From NCBI RefSeq assembly GCF_003259845.1, contig NZ_QLMJ01000029.1:1-64000 (forward strand): 64,000 nt of DNA, in the 5' to 3' direction. The position numbers were made by a program, and so were the translations under genes. Below are positions 24,282 through 32,520 of the stretch, one piece after another; the stretch's first letter is position 1, and every line of letters starts with the position of its first letter. The notes under the pieces were generated by a model, which worked only from the letters and a program-made list of their open reading frames with translations, ran no database searches and was not told the DNA's origin. This DNA is from Actinoplanes lutulentus (GTDB taxonomy: Bacteria; Actinomycetota; Actinomycetes; Mycobacteriales; Micromonosporaceae).

Positions 24282-25336
24282 AAGACCTCGTCCAGCAGCG
24301 CGTCGACAGCGTCGTCGGGGTCGCCCTGGAAGTTCGGTGTCAGCGCTACCGTCACCTGCCGCTTTCCGTCCTCCTGGGTGAAGGACCAGGTCTGGTACGT
24401 CAGCGCGTCGCCGTCGCTGCCGTACACCGGGACACCACAGGACGTGGCGTGCCGGGCGAGGCCCAGCCCGTACCCTCGGGGGTTCTTCATCTCGCTCAGC
24501 AGGTGGCGCGGCAGAAGGCCGCCGCCGAGAAGCGCGCGGAAGAAGCGATTGAGGTCCGCCGTCGTGGAGATGATCTCGCCGCTGGCGCCCATGATCGACG
24601 GGTTCATCCGGGTGTAGTCGAGCAGGCCGTCCAGGGTCGGCACGTAACCGTGCGGATGCGGTCCTGGAATCCGTGGCGACGTCCCCGGCACCGATGTGCC
24701 TCGCAGTCGCAACGGACTGATGATCCGGCGCTCGATCTCCGCGCCATACGACCGGCCGGTGACCTTCTCGATGATCTGGCCGAGCAGCAGGTAGTTGGTG
24801 TTGGAGTAGGAGAAGGCACCGCCCGGTTCCCCGGCGGGGTGGGTCATCGCGCGGGCGATGAGTTCGCCGGCGGTCCAGGTGCGCCACCGGTTGTCGAGGA
24901 ATTCCTGTTCCGGCGGCATCGGCAGGGTGTGGAAGTAGTCGTACAGGCCGCTGGTGTGCCCGAGCAGATCCCGGATCGTGGCACCGTTGGGCACCGTGTC
25001 GACGGGGTCGTCCAGGCGCAGCCGGCCCTCGGCCACGAGCTGGAGAACGACGGTGGCGACGAACGCCTTCGTGACGCTGCCGACCCGGAAACGTCCGTCG
25101 ACCGGGACCTTCCGGGTGGTGCCCAGCTCGGCGACTCCACTGCTGCCACGCCAGACGCCGTGCTCGTCGCGTACCTCGGCGAGGGCGCCCACGGCGCCCT
25201 CGCTCACCACCGCGTCCAGCCGGCTCTGCACCGGCGCGGCCGGTGTCACCAGCAGTGTCACGGCCATCAACTGTCCAATGAGGCTCATCAGACCAGCCTG
25301 GAACGCGCCGGGCGAAAGGCCTATCCGGGATGCCAC
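24272..25336 (-). CDS. Serine hydrolase, class C beta-lactamase/DD-peptidase fold
   Basis: 354 aa. Hydrophobic signal at residues about 17-34 (internal ATG at 25288 possible). Active-site SxxK in FRVGSVTKAF (about residues 84-93) and YxN in FSYSNTNYLLLGQ. The third motif, usually HxG, reads YGSDGDAL, so the conserved histidine position differs. The family includes D-aminopeptidases, esterases and DD-carboxypeptidases. Exported, probably acting on peptidoglycan or peptides. Lies 24 bases downstream of the DUF1203 gene on the same strand. Confidence 0.88.
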   Translation of the reverse strand: MASRIGLSPGAFQAGLMSLIGQLMAVTLLVTPAAPVQSRLDAVVSEGAVGALAEVRDEHGVWRGSSGVAELGTTRKVPVDGRFRVGSVTKAFVATVVLQLVAEGRLRLDDPVDTVPNGATIRDLLGHTSGLYDYFHTLPMPPEQEFLDNRWRTWTAGELIARAMTHPAGEPGGAFSYSNTNYLLLGQIIEKVTGRSYGAEIERRIISPLRLRGTSVPGTSPRIPGPHPHGYVPTLDGLLDYTRMNPSIMGASGEIISTTADLNRFFRALLGGGLLPRHLLSEMKNPRGYGLGLARHATSCGVPVYGSDGDALTYQTWSFTQEDGKRQVTVALTPNFQGDPDDAVDALLDEVFCG

Positions 25337-25359
25337 CCAAGGGTCATCTCCGCCTCACC

Positions 25360-25836
25360 TCAAGGCCTCGCGCCGGCGCGGGTCGCGGAGAACATGAAGC
25401 ATCCGTACGCGACGTTGCGGCTGTGCACCAGCACCACCTCCGGATCATCCAGGACCGCGCTGATCGCGGCTTCCGGATCACTGCCGTCGTGCAGCCGGGT
25501 GGCCGGGTGGATCCGGCCGTACTTGTCGTAAGCACGCAGGACCTGGGGGCGCCCGTGCCACCCGGCGGGGTAATCGGACTCCGCTGCCGGCCCGGCGCAG
25601 GCCGAGGCATGGGCGAAGACCGCGCCGATCTCCCGGTACGGGCCGGCGGGAAGTGGCGGCTCGTACCCGAACAGCATGATCTCCTCTCCGGCGGTCGCAT
25701 CGCGCAGACAGCACCGCAGTGACTCGCCTCCGGTGGCGACGAGGTGCTCGACCTTGGTGCCGGACACGTCGAGCCCGCTGCGGCGGGTGCCGTCGAGCGA
25801 CTGTTGCGGCAGGGCATGGATCTGAAACGTGGTCAT
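25360..25836 (-). CDS. DUF1203-family protein
   Basis: 158 aa soluble protein. ATG 25836 gives MTTFQIHALPQQSL. Typical features are the CCLRDATAGEEIMLFGYEPP segment (CCLRDAxxGE) and the GPYREIGAVFAHASACAG motif, then YPAGWHGRPQVLRAYD and a C-terminal SRNVAYGCFMFSA with cysteine. DUF1203 is widespread in bacteria with unknown biochemical function. Possibly co-transcribed with the serine hydrolase. Divergent from 25934. Confidence 0.85.
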   Translation of the reverse strand: MTTFQIHALPQQSLDGTRRSGLDVSGTKVEHLVATGGESLRCCLRDATAGEEIMLFGYEPPLPAGPYREIGAVFAHASACAGPAAESDYPAGWHGRPQVLRAYDKYGRIHPATRLHDGSDPEAAISAVLDDPEVVLVHSRNVAYGCFMFSATRAGARP

Positions 25837-25933
25837 GCCACCATCGTCTGTCGCGGGCCGTGAATGGTCTGGCGGTATTCGGTCGTCGCGTTCGCTCTGG
25901 TCAGGGTGCCGGGACACCCCGTAACCTGCCGCC

Positions 25934-26794
25934 ATGGTCAGCTGGCAGATGAACGGTGTCGCGCACGTGATGCGCCTGGTGTACCGGCGGAAGTTCGTCA
26001 CCGAGGCCGCCGGACGCCGGACGCTGGACAAGCCGAAGGGCCCGTCGACGCCGCCGAAGCGTCTGGCCGCGACCAGCTCGACCATCAACGGCTTCACCGT
26101 TTATAAAATCGGCGAAAATCCAGATAAAGCCGTTATCTATCTGCACGGCGGCGCCTACACCAGCGAGATCGTCGGCCAGCACTGGTCGCTCATCCGGCAC
26201 ATCGCCGAGCAGACGGGCTGCGAGGTACACGTACCCATCTACGGCCTGTCGCCGAAGCACCATGGCCTGGAAGCACTCGCCCTGGTCACCGAGCTCATCA
26301 AGAAGATCGGCAAGCCCGTTTACCTGGCCGGTGACTCGGCGGGCGGTGGCCTCGCACTACTGGCGGCGCAGCAGAGAACAGGCACCGTCTCCGGCCTCAC
26401 CCTGATCGCGCCGTGGCTGGACCTGACCATGTCCAATCCCGGCATCGACGAGATCGAACCGACCGACCCGTGGCTGTACCGCGCCGGCCTGCGTCCGATC
26501 GCCGACGCGTGGACCGGGGGCCTGGAGCTCGACGACCCCAGGCTGAGCCCGATCCACGGCGACCTCGACGGCCTGCCGCCCCTGCAGGTCCTGGTCGGCA
26601 CCCGCGACATCACGCTGCCGGACTGCCGGCTGCTGCGTGACCGGCTGCCCGCCGCCACGAAGGTGACGTACCACGAGCAGGAGGGCGCGATCCACGTCTA
26701 CCCGCTGCTGCCGGTCCCGGAGGCGAAAGCCGGCCGCGCGGCGATCGTGGAGCACATCACCGCGAACTGTCAGGGCAGTTCCGACGGCAGGTGA
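25934..26794 (+). CDS. Alpha/beta hydrolase of the hormone-sensitive lipase group
   Basis: 286 aa. Oxyanion motif HGG in VIYLHGGAYTSEI, nucleophile elbow GDSAGG in VYLAGDSAGGGLALL, acid Asp in VGTRDITLPD and His in EGAIHVYPLLPVPEA. It hydrolyses short acyl esters; the true substrate is unknown. No signal peptide. The last 25 bases overlap the convergent gene 26770. Confidence 0.92.
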   Translation: MVSWQMNGVAHVMRLVYRRKFVTEAAGRRTLDKPKGPSTPPKRLAATSSTINGFTVYKIGENPDKAVIYLHGGAYTSEIVGQHWSLIRHIAEQTGCEVHVPIYGLSPKHHGLEALALVTELIKKIGKPVYLAGDSAGGGLALLAAQQRTGTVSGLTLIAPWLDLTMSNPGIDEIEPTDPWLYRAGLRPIADAWTGGLELDDPRLSPIHGDLDGLPPLQVLVGTRDITLPDCRLLRDRLPAATKVTYHEQEGAIHVYPLLPVPEAKAGRAAIVEHITANCQGSSDGR

Positions 26795-27510
26795 CTCGTC
26801 GTCCTGTCACCGGCGTGCACGGTCACGGTCAGGGTGTCGACCTCGCCGCCCTCGGGGCCCGGCCACCACGCCGCCCACCAGCCGGCCTTCACGCTGGCCT
26901 GCACGACCGTACCGTTGCCGAGCTTGACCTCGACGGCCGTGACCTGCGGTCCGACCAGGCCGACGATGTTCGACCACTGGCCGTCGCCGTCGCCGAGCGA
27001 GCTCATCGTCTCCAGGTTGACCGTGCCGGCCGGTGGTGCGATCACCGCGTCGGCGTCGATCAGTCCCATCGACGCGGCCTGATCCTCGTCGACGAGCAGG
27101 CACTCCACGATCACGCCGGCCTTCTTCATGATCAGCAGGGTGGCGTCGCCGCGCTGTTCGGCGAGCAGCACGTCCGCCGCGTTCGCGCTGGTCACGCCGC
27201 CGACGTCACCGGCCGCGCAGGCGCGTGCCTGGGGCAGCACCTGGTCCCCGGTACGCGCGGTCGGCGCCGCGGTCCACGACGCCACCGCCTTCTCGGCGAC
27301 CCCCGGCACCAGAGCCGGGACAGCGACCGCGGCGACCGCACCCGCGGCCACCGCGACCGCGCCGGCGGTCAGCCAGCGACGGGCGTGCGATCGCGGAGCG
27401 GGACCGGCCATCACCCGCTCGATGAACGCCTCCGATCGGGTCCACTCCATCGCGCTGGGCTCACGGCCACGCGCCGGGTCGAGGTCCTTGAGCTGGTCGA
27501 GGTCGTTCAT
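26770..27510 (-). CDS. Membrane protein coupled to an ECF sigma factor, putative anti-sigma
   Basis: 246 aa. Cytoplasmic N-terminus of about 45 residues without the zinc-binding HxxxCxxC motif, a membrane helix at about 45-70 (WLTAGAVAVAAGAVAAVAVP), then an exported domain to the end with one cysteine pair (RACAAGD, VECLLVD). The ATGA overlap with the sigma gene and the topology suggest it regulates that sigma factor. The short N-terminus is not a recognised anti-sigma domain, so this is inference. Confidence 0.75.
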   Translation of the reverse strand: MNDLDQLKDLDPARGREPSAMEWTRSEAFIERVMAGPAPRSHARRWLTAGAVAVAAGAVAAVAVPALVPGVAEKAVASWTAAPTARTGDQVLPQARACAAGDVGGVTSANAADVLLAEQRGDATLLIMKKAGVIVECLLVDEDQAASMGLIDADAVIAPPAGTVNLETMSSLGDGDGQWSNIVGLVGPQVTAVEVKLGNGTVVQASVKAGWWAAWWPGPEGGEVDTLTVTVHAGDRTTSHLPSELP

Positions 27511-28019
27511 GCGTTCATCTCCTTGAGCTGGAGGGAGGGTGCGGCGGGATCGAGGGCGGCCTGAAGCCGCTTGCGGGCGCGGGCGAGCCGCATCGCGAAC
27601 GCCGACCGGCGGCAGTTCAGCACGGTCGCGGCCTGCTCCGAGGTGAGTCCGTCGAAGGCGACCAGCGCGAGGACCTCACGGTCGGCGGCGCTCAGCGAAC
27701 GCCAGGCCCGTTCCAGGTCGATGCGGGCCGCGGAGAAGGCCGAGCCGTCGGGAACATGGCTGTCCCGGCCGCCGAGGCGTACGTCGAGGGCCTTCCGTCG
27801 CAGCCAGCCGCGGGTCTGGTTCGCCATCGTCCTGCGGGCCACGGCGAACAGCCACGGCCGGGCGTCCTCGGGCAGTTCGGCGAGCCGCCGCCACGCGGTC
27901 ATGAACACCGTCGAGACGATGTCCTCGGCCTCGTCGGGCGGTACTCGCCGCTCGACGAACCGCAGCAGGTCGGCGTAGGTGTCCCGGTGCAGTGCCCGGA
28001 ACCGTTCCTCCGCGCTCAT
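27507..28019 (-). CDS. ECF RNA polymerase sigma factor
   Basis: 170 aa. Region 2 at residues about 8-75 (LHRDTYADLLRFVERRVPPD, AEDIVSTVFMTAWRRL, ARPWLFAVARRTMANQTRGW) and region 4 at about 108-160 (SLSAADREVLALVAFDGLTS, QAATVLNCRRSAFAMRLARA). It belongs to the SigE/SigC-like ECF groups coupled to a membrane protein. Target promoters cannot be read. The gene after it overlaps by four bases. Confidence 0.9.
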   Translation of the reverse strand: MSAEERFRALHRDTYADLLRFVERRVPPDEAEDIVSTVFMTAWRRLAELPEDARPWLFAVARRTMANQTRGWLRRKALDVRLGGRDSHVPDGSAFSAARIDLERAWRSLSAADREVLALVAFDGLTSEQAATVLNCRRSAFAMRLARARKRLQAALDPAAPSLQLKEMNA

Positions 28020-28073
28020 CGGGGTGATCCTTGGTGCTCCATGCCCCCCACCTGTCCGGGACGGCGGAGACTG

Positions 28074-28676
28074 TCACACCCGAGCATGCACCCTTTCGAT
28101 CGTGCCGGCTTTGAGACGCTGAACCTCGACGATCGTGAAGCCGGCCTGCTCCACCAGGGGCAGCTGGCGGCGGGTGAAGTGCTCCCCCGCGGTCGGCACG
28201 GTGATCCGCTCAAGAAGCCACTGACCAGCACGAACAGGCGGCCAACTGCTGGCGATGTGGTCGACGAGCAGGAGCCGCCCACCTCCGGCGAGCACTCGTC
28301 TCGCCTCCGCAAGCGCCGCCCGCGGGCGCGGAATCGTGCACAGCGACAGCGCACACACCACCGTGTCGAACGACGCGTCCGCGAACGGCAGGTTCTCGGC
28401 GTCACCCTCGTGCAGCTCGACCGGGCGCCGCGCCTGCCGCCGGGCGACCGCGAGCATCTCCGGGCTCAGGTCGATGCCGGTGACGGTGGTGCCGGCCGGG
28501 TAGAACGGCAGGTTGCGCCCGGTGCCCACCCCGACGTCGAGGATCCGGCCGGTCGCGCGGGCGCCGATCCACTCCCGGCCGCCGGTGAACCAGTGCCGTT
28601 CCAGGAACTCGATCTGCCGGTCGTAACCGGGCGCGGCCTTGTCCCACACCCGGCGAGCTTTCGCGGTCTCGTCCAC
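28074..28676 (-). CDS. SAM-dependent methyltransferase, UbiE/PmtA-like
   Basis: 200 aa from GTG 28676. The opening VWDKAAPGYDRQIEFLERHW, motif I ILDVGVGTGRNLPFY, IDLSPEMLAVARRQA and FDTVVCALSLCTIPRPRAAL match the phospholipid N-methyltransferase/UbiE-like group. The substrate may be a lipid or quinone. The start lies only one base after the stop of the small XRE gene on the same strand, so they are coupled. Confidence 0.87.
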   Translation of the reverse strand: MDETAKARRVWDKAAPGYDRQIEFLERHWFTGGREWIGARATGRILDVGVGTGRNLPFYPAGTTVTGIDLSPEMLAVARRQARRPVELHEGDAENLPFADASFDTVVCALSLCTIPRPRAALAEARRVLAGGGRLLLVDHIASSWPPVRAGQWLLERITVPTAGEHFTRRQLPLVEQAGFTIVEVQRLKAGTIERVHARV

Positions 28677-28677
28677 C

Positions 28678-28944
28678 TCAGGACGCCTGACGCACGGGCA
28701 TTCCCGCCAGCCACACCTCGGCCAGCTCACTGAGCGGCACGTCGAGCGCCTGGCTCAGACACACGACGGTCCCGAACGCCGGCGCCGGCAGCCGCCCCGC
28801 CTCGATCTTGCGAAGGGTCTCCGGTGACATCCCGGCGGCCACTGCAACCTCGACGAGGCTGCGTCCGCCTCGCGCGGCCCGGAGCGCGACCCCGAGACGC
28901 TGGCCCGCGGCGATCTGCTGGGGGGTGAGCGGTTGGCGAACCAT
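28678..28944 (-). CDS. Small XRE-family HTH regulator
   Basis: 88 aa, essentially one HTH domain: QRLGVALRAARGGRSLVEVA then VAAGMSPETLRKIEAGRLPA, and VVCLSQALDVPLSELAEVWL. No ligand domain. It is co-directional with the methyltransferase and divergent from a methionine aminopeptidase gene 64 bases away. The inverted repeat at 28975-28988 in that gap is a plausible operator. Confidence 0.88.
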   Translation of the reverse strand: MVRQPLTPQQIAAGQRLGVALRAARGGRSLVEVAVAAGMSPETLRKIEAGRLPAPAFGTVVCLSQALDVPLSELAEVWLAGMPVRQAS

Positions 28945-28974
28945 GCCAGCAGGATACCTCCCGGACGCCGACGT

Positions 28975-28988
28975 GGTATAAAAATACC
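28975..28988. promoter_or_regulatory. Inverted repeat GGTAT-N4-ATACC, probable operator
   Basis: GGTAT at 28975-28979 and ATACC at 28984-28988 flank AAAA. A further ATACC half-site lies at about 28954. The site sits between the divergent XRE and methionine aminopeptidase genes and overlaps an AT-rich, -10-like stretch, as expected for an autoregulating XRE operator. Confidence 0.45.
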
Positions 28989-29008
28989 GCAACGGGAGAG
29001 GGAGCACC

Positions 29009-29821
29009 ATGATCGAGTTGAAGTCCGCCGCAGAGATCGCGAAGATGGCCGTGACCGGCCAATTCGTCGGCGAATTGCTCGCCGAGCTGCGCGACGCCGC
29101 CGCCGTCGGCGTGAACCTGATGGACCTCGAACACCAGGCGCGCCGCCGCATCAAGGAGCGCGGCGCCGAGTCCTGCTACTGGGACTACGCGCCGTCGTTC
29201 GGCCGGGGCCCGTTCCGCAACGTGCTGTGCCTGTCGGTCAACGACGCCGTCCTGCACGGCCTGCCGCACAAGTACGTCCTGCGCGACGGCGACCTGCTCA
29301 GCCTCGACATGGCGGTCGGCATCGACGGCTGGGTGACCGACTCCGCCGTCTCGGTCGTGGTCGGCACCCCCGACCCCGCCGACCTCACGCTGATCGAGAC
29401 CACCGAGATCGCCCTGGAGGCCGGCATCGCGGCAGCCAAGCCGGGCGGCAAGCTGGGCGACATCTCCGCGGCGATCGGCAAGGTCGCCAACGACGCCGGC
29501 TACAGTGTGAACCTCGAATTCGGCGGCCACGGCCTCGGCCGCACCATGCACGAGGCGCCGCACATCCCCAACAACGGCCGCTCCGGCCGCGGCATGAAGC
29601 TCGAACCCGGCCTCACGATCGCCATCGAGCCGTGGTTCTGCAAGTCCACCGACAAGATCAAGTTCGACAAGGACGGCTGGACCATCCGCTCCGCCGACGG
29701 CTCCCGCACCGCCCACTCCGAGCACACGGTCGCCGTCACCGAAACCGGCCCGCAGGTCCTGACCCGCCGCCCCGCCGAAAAACCCACGACAACCCGCACC
29801 AAGCAGCCCGCAACCTCGTAA
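29009..29821 (+). CDS. map: Type I methionine aminopeptidase
   Basis: 270 aa. Metal ligands are visible in order: LSLDMAVGIDGWVTDSAVSV (two Asp), FGGHGLGRTMHEAPHIPN (His), IAIEPWF (Glu) and TAHSEHTVAV (Glu). It lacks the N-terminal zinc-finger extension. A Thr/Lys/Pro tail of about 25 residues is extra. It removes N-terminal Met from new proteins. Actinobacteria often have several copies, and the pairing with a divergent XRE regulator suggests this is a conditional, non-housekeeping copy. Ribosome site GGGAG. Confidence 0.93.
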   Translation: MIELKSAAEIAKMAVTGQFVGELLAELRDAAAVGVNLMDLEHQARRRIKERGAESCYWDYAPSFGRGPFRNVLCLSVNDAVLHGLPHKYVLRDGDLLSLDMAVGIDGWVTDSAVSVVVGTPDPADLTLIETTEIALEAGIAAAKPGGKLGDISAAIGKVANDAGYSVNLEFGGHGLGRTMHEAPHIPNNGRSGRGMKLEPGLTIAIEPWFCKSTDKIKFDKDGWTIRSADGSRTAHSEHTVAVTETGPQVLTRRPAEKPTTTRTKQPATS

Positions 29822-29864
29822 AAACCCGCACGCCAGGCAGCCGGGACCGCCGCCGGCTTCCTTC

Positions 29865-29891
29865 TTGGGTACGCCCTAATTGGGTACGCCC
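29865..29891. repeat. Two direct copies of TTGGGTACGCCC
   Basis: Identical 12-mers at 29865-29876 and 29880-29891, three bases apart, about 130 bases before the BON-domain gene. Period 15 bases. May be a regulator binding site or a slippage product. Confidence 0.5.
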
Positions 29892-30022
29892 GCAGCAATC
29901 GTCATCTGGTTGTCACATGACCGGGTCGGGACCGCCAAGCCGGCGGCCAAGACTGGGGTCTTGTCTCCGCGCCCGGTGGCGGCGTACCGGTTCGGGCGCC
30001 GTCACCAGGCACGGAGCGCGCT

Positions 30023-30379
30023 GTGAAGACCGAGATCGACACCTTGCTCACCTACCGGGTGATCGCCCGGATCGTCGGCGACCCCGTTCTGCACCGCCAG
30101 CGGATCACCGTCGAGGTGCACGACCAGGTCGTGACGCTGCTCGGCCGGGTGCCGTCACCACAGGCCCGGCTCACCGCGGCGGAGCTGGCCCGGCACACCC
30201 CCGGCGTACGCGACATCTGCAACCGGCTACGAGCCGGCGGACGCGACAGGCCGGACGAGTTCGACGAGCTGACCGCCCCGTACCAACCGCCGAGCCCGCG
30301 GCCGGCGAACGGGCTGGCCCTCACTGTCGCCCTTTTCTTCGCATTCGTGACCATCATTCTCGCCTTATCGGGCGAGTGA
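30023..30379 (+). CDS. BON-domain protein with C-terminal membrane anchor
   Basis: 118 aa from GTG. The BON domain spans residues about 10-72 (LTYRVIARIVGDPVLHRQRI, HDQVVTLLGRVPSPQARLTA, TPGVRDICNRLRAG), a small alpha/beta module that binds membranes or ligands. The C-terminus is a single helix (LALTVALFFAFVTIILALSG). With no signal peptide the BON domain would be cytoplasmic and tail-anchored, whereas most BON proteins are exported. Confidence 0.8.
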   Translation: MKTEIDTLLTYRVIARIVGDPVLHRQRITVEVHDQVVTLLGRVPSPQARLTAAELARHTPGVRDICNRLRAGGRDRPDEFDELTAPYQPPSPRPANGLALTVALFFAFVTIILALSGE

Positions 30380-30442
30380 CCCTATGCGGAACATGATCGG
30401 ACACTCCATCATGGAAGGCGGCAACGTCGCCCACCCCGAGGA

Positions 30443-30868
30443 GTGCCCGTGGACCTCGTCGACACCCGTGCCGGTGACCTCTTCGAGCAGGGGTTCCCCG
30501 CCCTCGCCCAGGCGGTGACCTGCGTCGGCGTCATGGACCACGACTTCCGCGTCCGCTGGCCGGCGATGTACGACCGATACCGCGAACGCTGCCGGGCCGG
30601 CATGCTCCGCCTCGGCGGCCTGATGTCCTGGAAGGCCCCGGACGGCCTGCTCGTCTACAACCTGGTCATCCACCAGCGCGCCGGCACCCCACCGGACCCG
30701 CAGGCGCTGCGCACCGCCCTGACCGCCGCCCTGGCCGACGCCGAGCGCCGCGGGATCCGCCAGCTGGGCCTGCCCCGGCTGCCCGACTGGGACCAGACCG
30801 GCCCGGTGGTGACGGAGGTCGCGGCCACCAGCGCGATCCAGATCGTCGTGGTGCAACCCGCCGGTTGA
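30443..30868 (+). CDS. Macro-domain-like protein (TARG1 type), divergent
   Basis: 141 aa (GTG 30443; GTG 30449 fits the GAGGAG better). The order of segments matches TARG1-like macro domains that remove ADP-ribose from DNA or protein: DLFEQGFPALAQAVTCVGVM, then WPAMYDRYRERCRAGMLRLG, YNLVIHQRAG, and ADAERRGIRQLGLPRL. The glycine-rich segment after GVM, normally GxGIA, reads DHDFRV, and the expected catalytic lysine is not obvious. It may bind without hydrolysing, or bind another ligand. No DNA ADP-ribosyltransferase toxin gene is adjacent. Confidence 0.6.
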   Translation: MPVDLVDTRAGDLFEQGFPALAQAVTCVGVMDHDFRVRWPAMYDRYRERCRAGMLRLGGLMSWKAPDGLLVYNLVIHQRAGTPPDPQALRTALTAALADAERRGIRQLGLPRLPDWDQTGPVVTEVAATSAIQIVVVQPAG

Positions 30869-31046
30869 TCTCTTCCGCGAAAACAGTCGGATGGCGCCAA
30901 TGCAGCAATCACGGCAAGCTGGGCGCCGACCGGCCGCGCTATTCGCATTCACACAGCATTTTTGCCAACCCGGAGGATTGTACGCGACCTCCGGAAAAAG
31001 CGGCACTCCCCAGATTTAGGCTCCGCTTTCCCCGCCCTGGGAATGG

Positions 31047-31091
31047 CTGCTGGATACGCCTTACCCATAGGTAGCATGGTGCTGCCAGCAG
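31047..31091. promoter_or_regulatory. Nested inverted repeats upstream of a DUF5753 regulator
   Basis: CTGCTGG (31047-31053) and CCAGCAG (31085-31091) enclose TACC-CATA-GGTA (31062-31073). The location, 60-100 bases before the gene, fits an autoregulatory operator. The rest of 30869-31150 shows no gene. Confidence 0.35.
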
Positions 31092-31150
31092 ATGCCGATC
31101 TTGAAAGGCCGGGAACAGGCCACGCAGGAGATCCTGGAGGAGGTGATTCC

Positions 31151-31993
31151 ATGACCGCCGGCACGGATCCGCCTGCTCACCGCCTCACCCTGTGGCGACA
31201 ACTCACGGTCACCCGGATCCAGTCGGGCTGGGACCCGAAACAGGTCGCCGACGCCCTCGGCTGGCCCCTCGCGGACCTGCTGCTCGTCGAGGCCGTCGCC
31301 GACGGGATCACGGACGGCCGGCTGCTGACCTTGCTCGACCACTACGGACTCACCGACCAGGTCCAGGATCTGTACCAGGCGGTCCAGCCGCTGACGGTCC
31401 GCGACACCCCGCTGAGCCGGGAGGTCAGGCTTCTCGTCGAGTACGAGAAAGTGGCCTCCAGCATCCGCGCGTTCGAGCCGTTCGTCATCCCCGGCCTGCT
31501 GCAGACCCGGGCGTACGCAGAAGCGGTGCTCAGCTTCTTCGCGACACCGGCGGAGCTCGGGCCGCTGGTGGAGGCCAGGATGGCCCGGCAGGAGATCCTC
31601 AATCGCGACGACGCGCCACGGATGCACTTCCTGATCGACGAGTCCGCGCTGCACCGGTGGGCGGGCGCGTCCGGCACCGGACCGGAGATCATGCGCGACC
31701 AACTGGAGCACCTGCGCGGATTGGCGGCCAACCCGCGGGTACGCGTCCAGGTGGTGCCGTACTCAGCCGGGCTGCACGAGGGAGTGAAAGGCCCGTTCGT
31801 CATCCTCGGCTTCACCACTGCCGGCCACGGCGAGTTGCTGTACCTGGAGGACGCGAAAGGTGATGTGATCCGCGCCGATCCGGAGCACGCCGCGTCCTAC
31901 CTGGACCGGTTCGACGCCCTGTCGGCCGTCGCCGCGCTGCCCGAGGATCTGGCCGCCGCCGTGGATCGGGCGCTGGAGGGATTGACCGGCTGA
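31151..31993 (+). CDS. XRE-like regulator with DUF5753 domain
   Basis: 280 aa. The N-terminal HTH spans residues about 10-65 (LWRQLTVTRIQSGWDPKQVA, DALGWPLADLLLVEAV), shorter and less typical than usual. The DUF5753 domain spans about 95-275 (FEPFVIPGLLQTRAYAEAVL, DESALHRWAG, LAANPRVRVQVVPYSAGLHE). These WhiJ-like proteins usually pair with a small DUF397 partner. None follows here; the next gene is an opposite-strand membrane protein. Near-perfect AGGAGGTGA ribosome site at 31138-31146 fixes ATG 31151. Confidence 0.88.
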   Translation: MTAGTDPPAHRLTLWRQLTVTRIQSGWDPKQVADALGWPLADLLLVEAVADGITDGRLLTLLDHYGLTDQVQDLYQAVQPLTVRDTPLSREVRLLVEYEKVASSIRAFEPFVIPGLLQTRAYAEAVLSFFATPAELGPLVEARMARQEILNRDDAPRMHFLIDESALHRWAGASGTGPEIMRDQLEHLRGLAANPRVRVQVVPYSAGLHEGVKGPFVILGFTTAGHGELLYLEDAKGDVIRADPEHAASYLDRFDALSAVAALPEDLAAAVDRALEGLTG

Positions 31994-32041
31994 GCGGACC
32001 TATGGCGGCACCGTCGCCTTTGACGATTGCCGCCATAAGCC

Positions 32042-32266
32042 TCAGAGGAACAGCGACATGACCACCAGCACCAGAGCGGCGACCGTGAGGAGAACGGCCA
32101 ACCCCATCGCGGCGGCGGATTTGATCACTTCGACGACCGGCTGCAGAGAACGCGCGATGAACCGGAGTGCGAGAAGGATCAGAATTGCCGCGCCGATGAT
32201 CATAACGTTTGAGGCATCGTGACCAGGCGGCTGTTGCATGGACAGCACAAGGACTACACTTTCCAC
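32042..32266 (-). CDS. Small membrane protein, 74 aa
   Basis: GTG 32266 with an AAAGGACG ribosome site. Two helices: about residues 20-37 (VMIIGAAILILLALRFIARS) and 50-73 (GLAVLLTVAALVLVVMSLFL). The short cytoplasmic loop between carries basic residues. No family recognised. Sits tail to tail with the unpaired DUF5753 gene. Confidence 0.6.
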   Translation of the reverse strand: MESVVLVLSMQQPPGHDASNVMIIGAAILILLALRFIARSLQPVVEVIKSAAAMGLAVLLTVAALVLVVMSLFL

Positions 32267-32414
32267 GACTCGTCCTTTCTTTCCGTGTGACCGGTTTGGG
32301 CGGACAGTTGGATAACGGGCACTCCTGGCTGCAACCAGGGGTGCTCGTCCTGTTTGAGGCCTCAGCCATTGATGGCCTTGACCCTACGGACAGTCTGCGC
32401 GGCGACACGGCTAG

Positions 32415-32493
32415 TTGGCAATTGCCAAACCGCATGTTGACACACTATGTTTTGCCACGGTCCGGCTTGCCAACGAACTTGTTGACATAGAAT
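32415..32493 (+). promoter_or_regulatory. Perfect palindrome and promoter of the DUF5753/DUF397 pair
   Basis: TTGGCAATTGCCAA (32415-32428) is a perfect 14-base palindrome. A TTGCCAA half-site recurs at 32467-32473. TTGCCA (32467-32472) and TAGAAT (32488-32493), 15 bases apart, could be -35/-10, with AGGAGG at 32509-32514 ahead of the GTG. TTGACA hexamers also lie at 32437 and 32482. The repeated half-site suggests autoregulation. Confidence 0.5.
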
Positions 32494-32520
32494 CGAGCCT
32501 GGGGTAACAGGAGGTGTCTT

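Noticed and set aside
28727..29725. Minus-strand frame opposite the methionine aminopeptidase
   Set aside because: Valine/glycine/aspartate-rich shadow; the MAP metal ligands are all on the plus strand.
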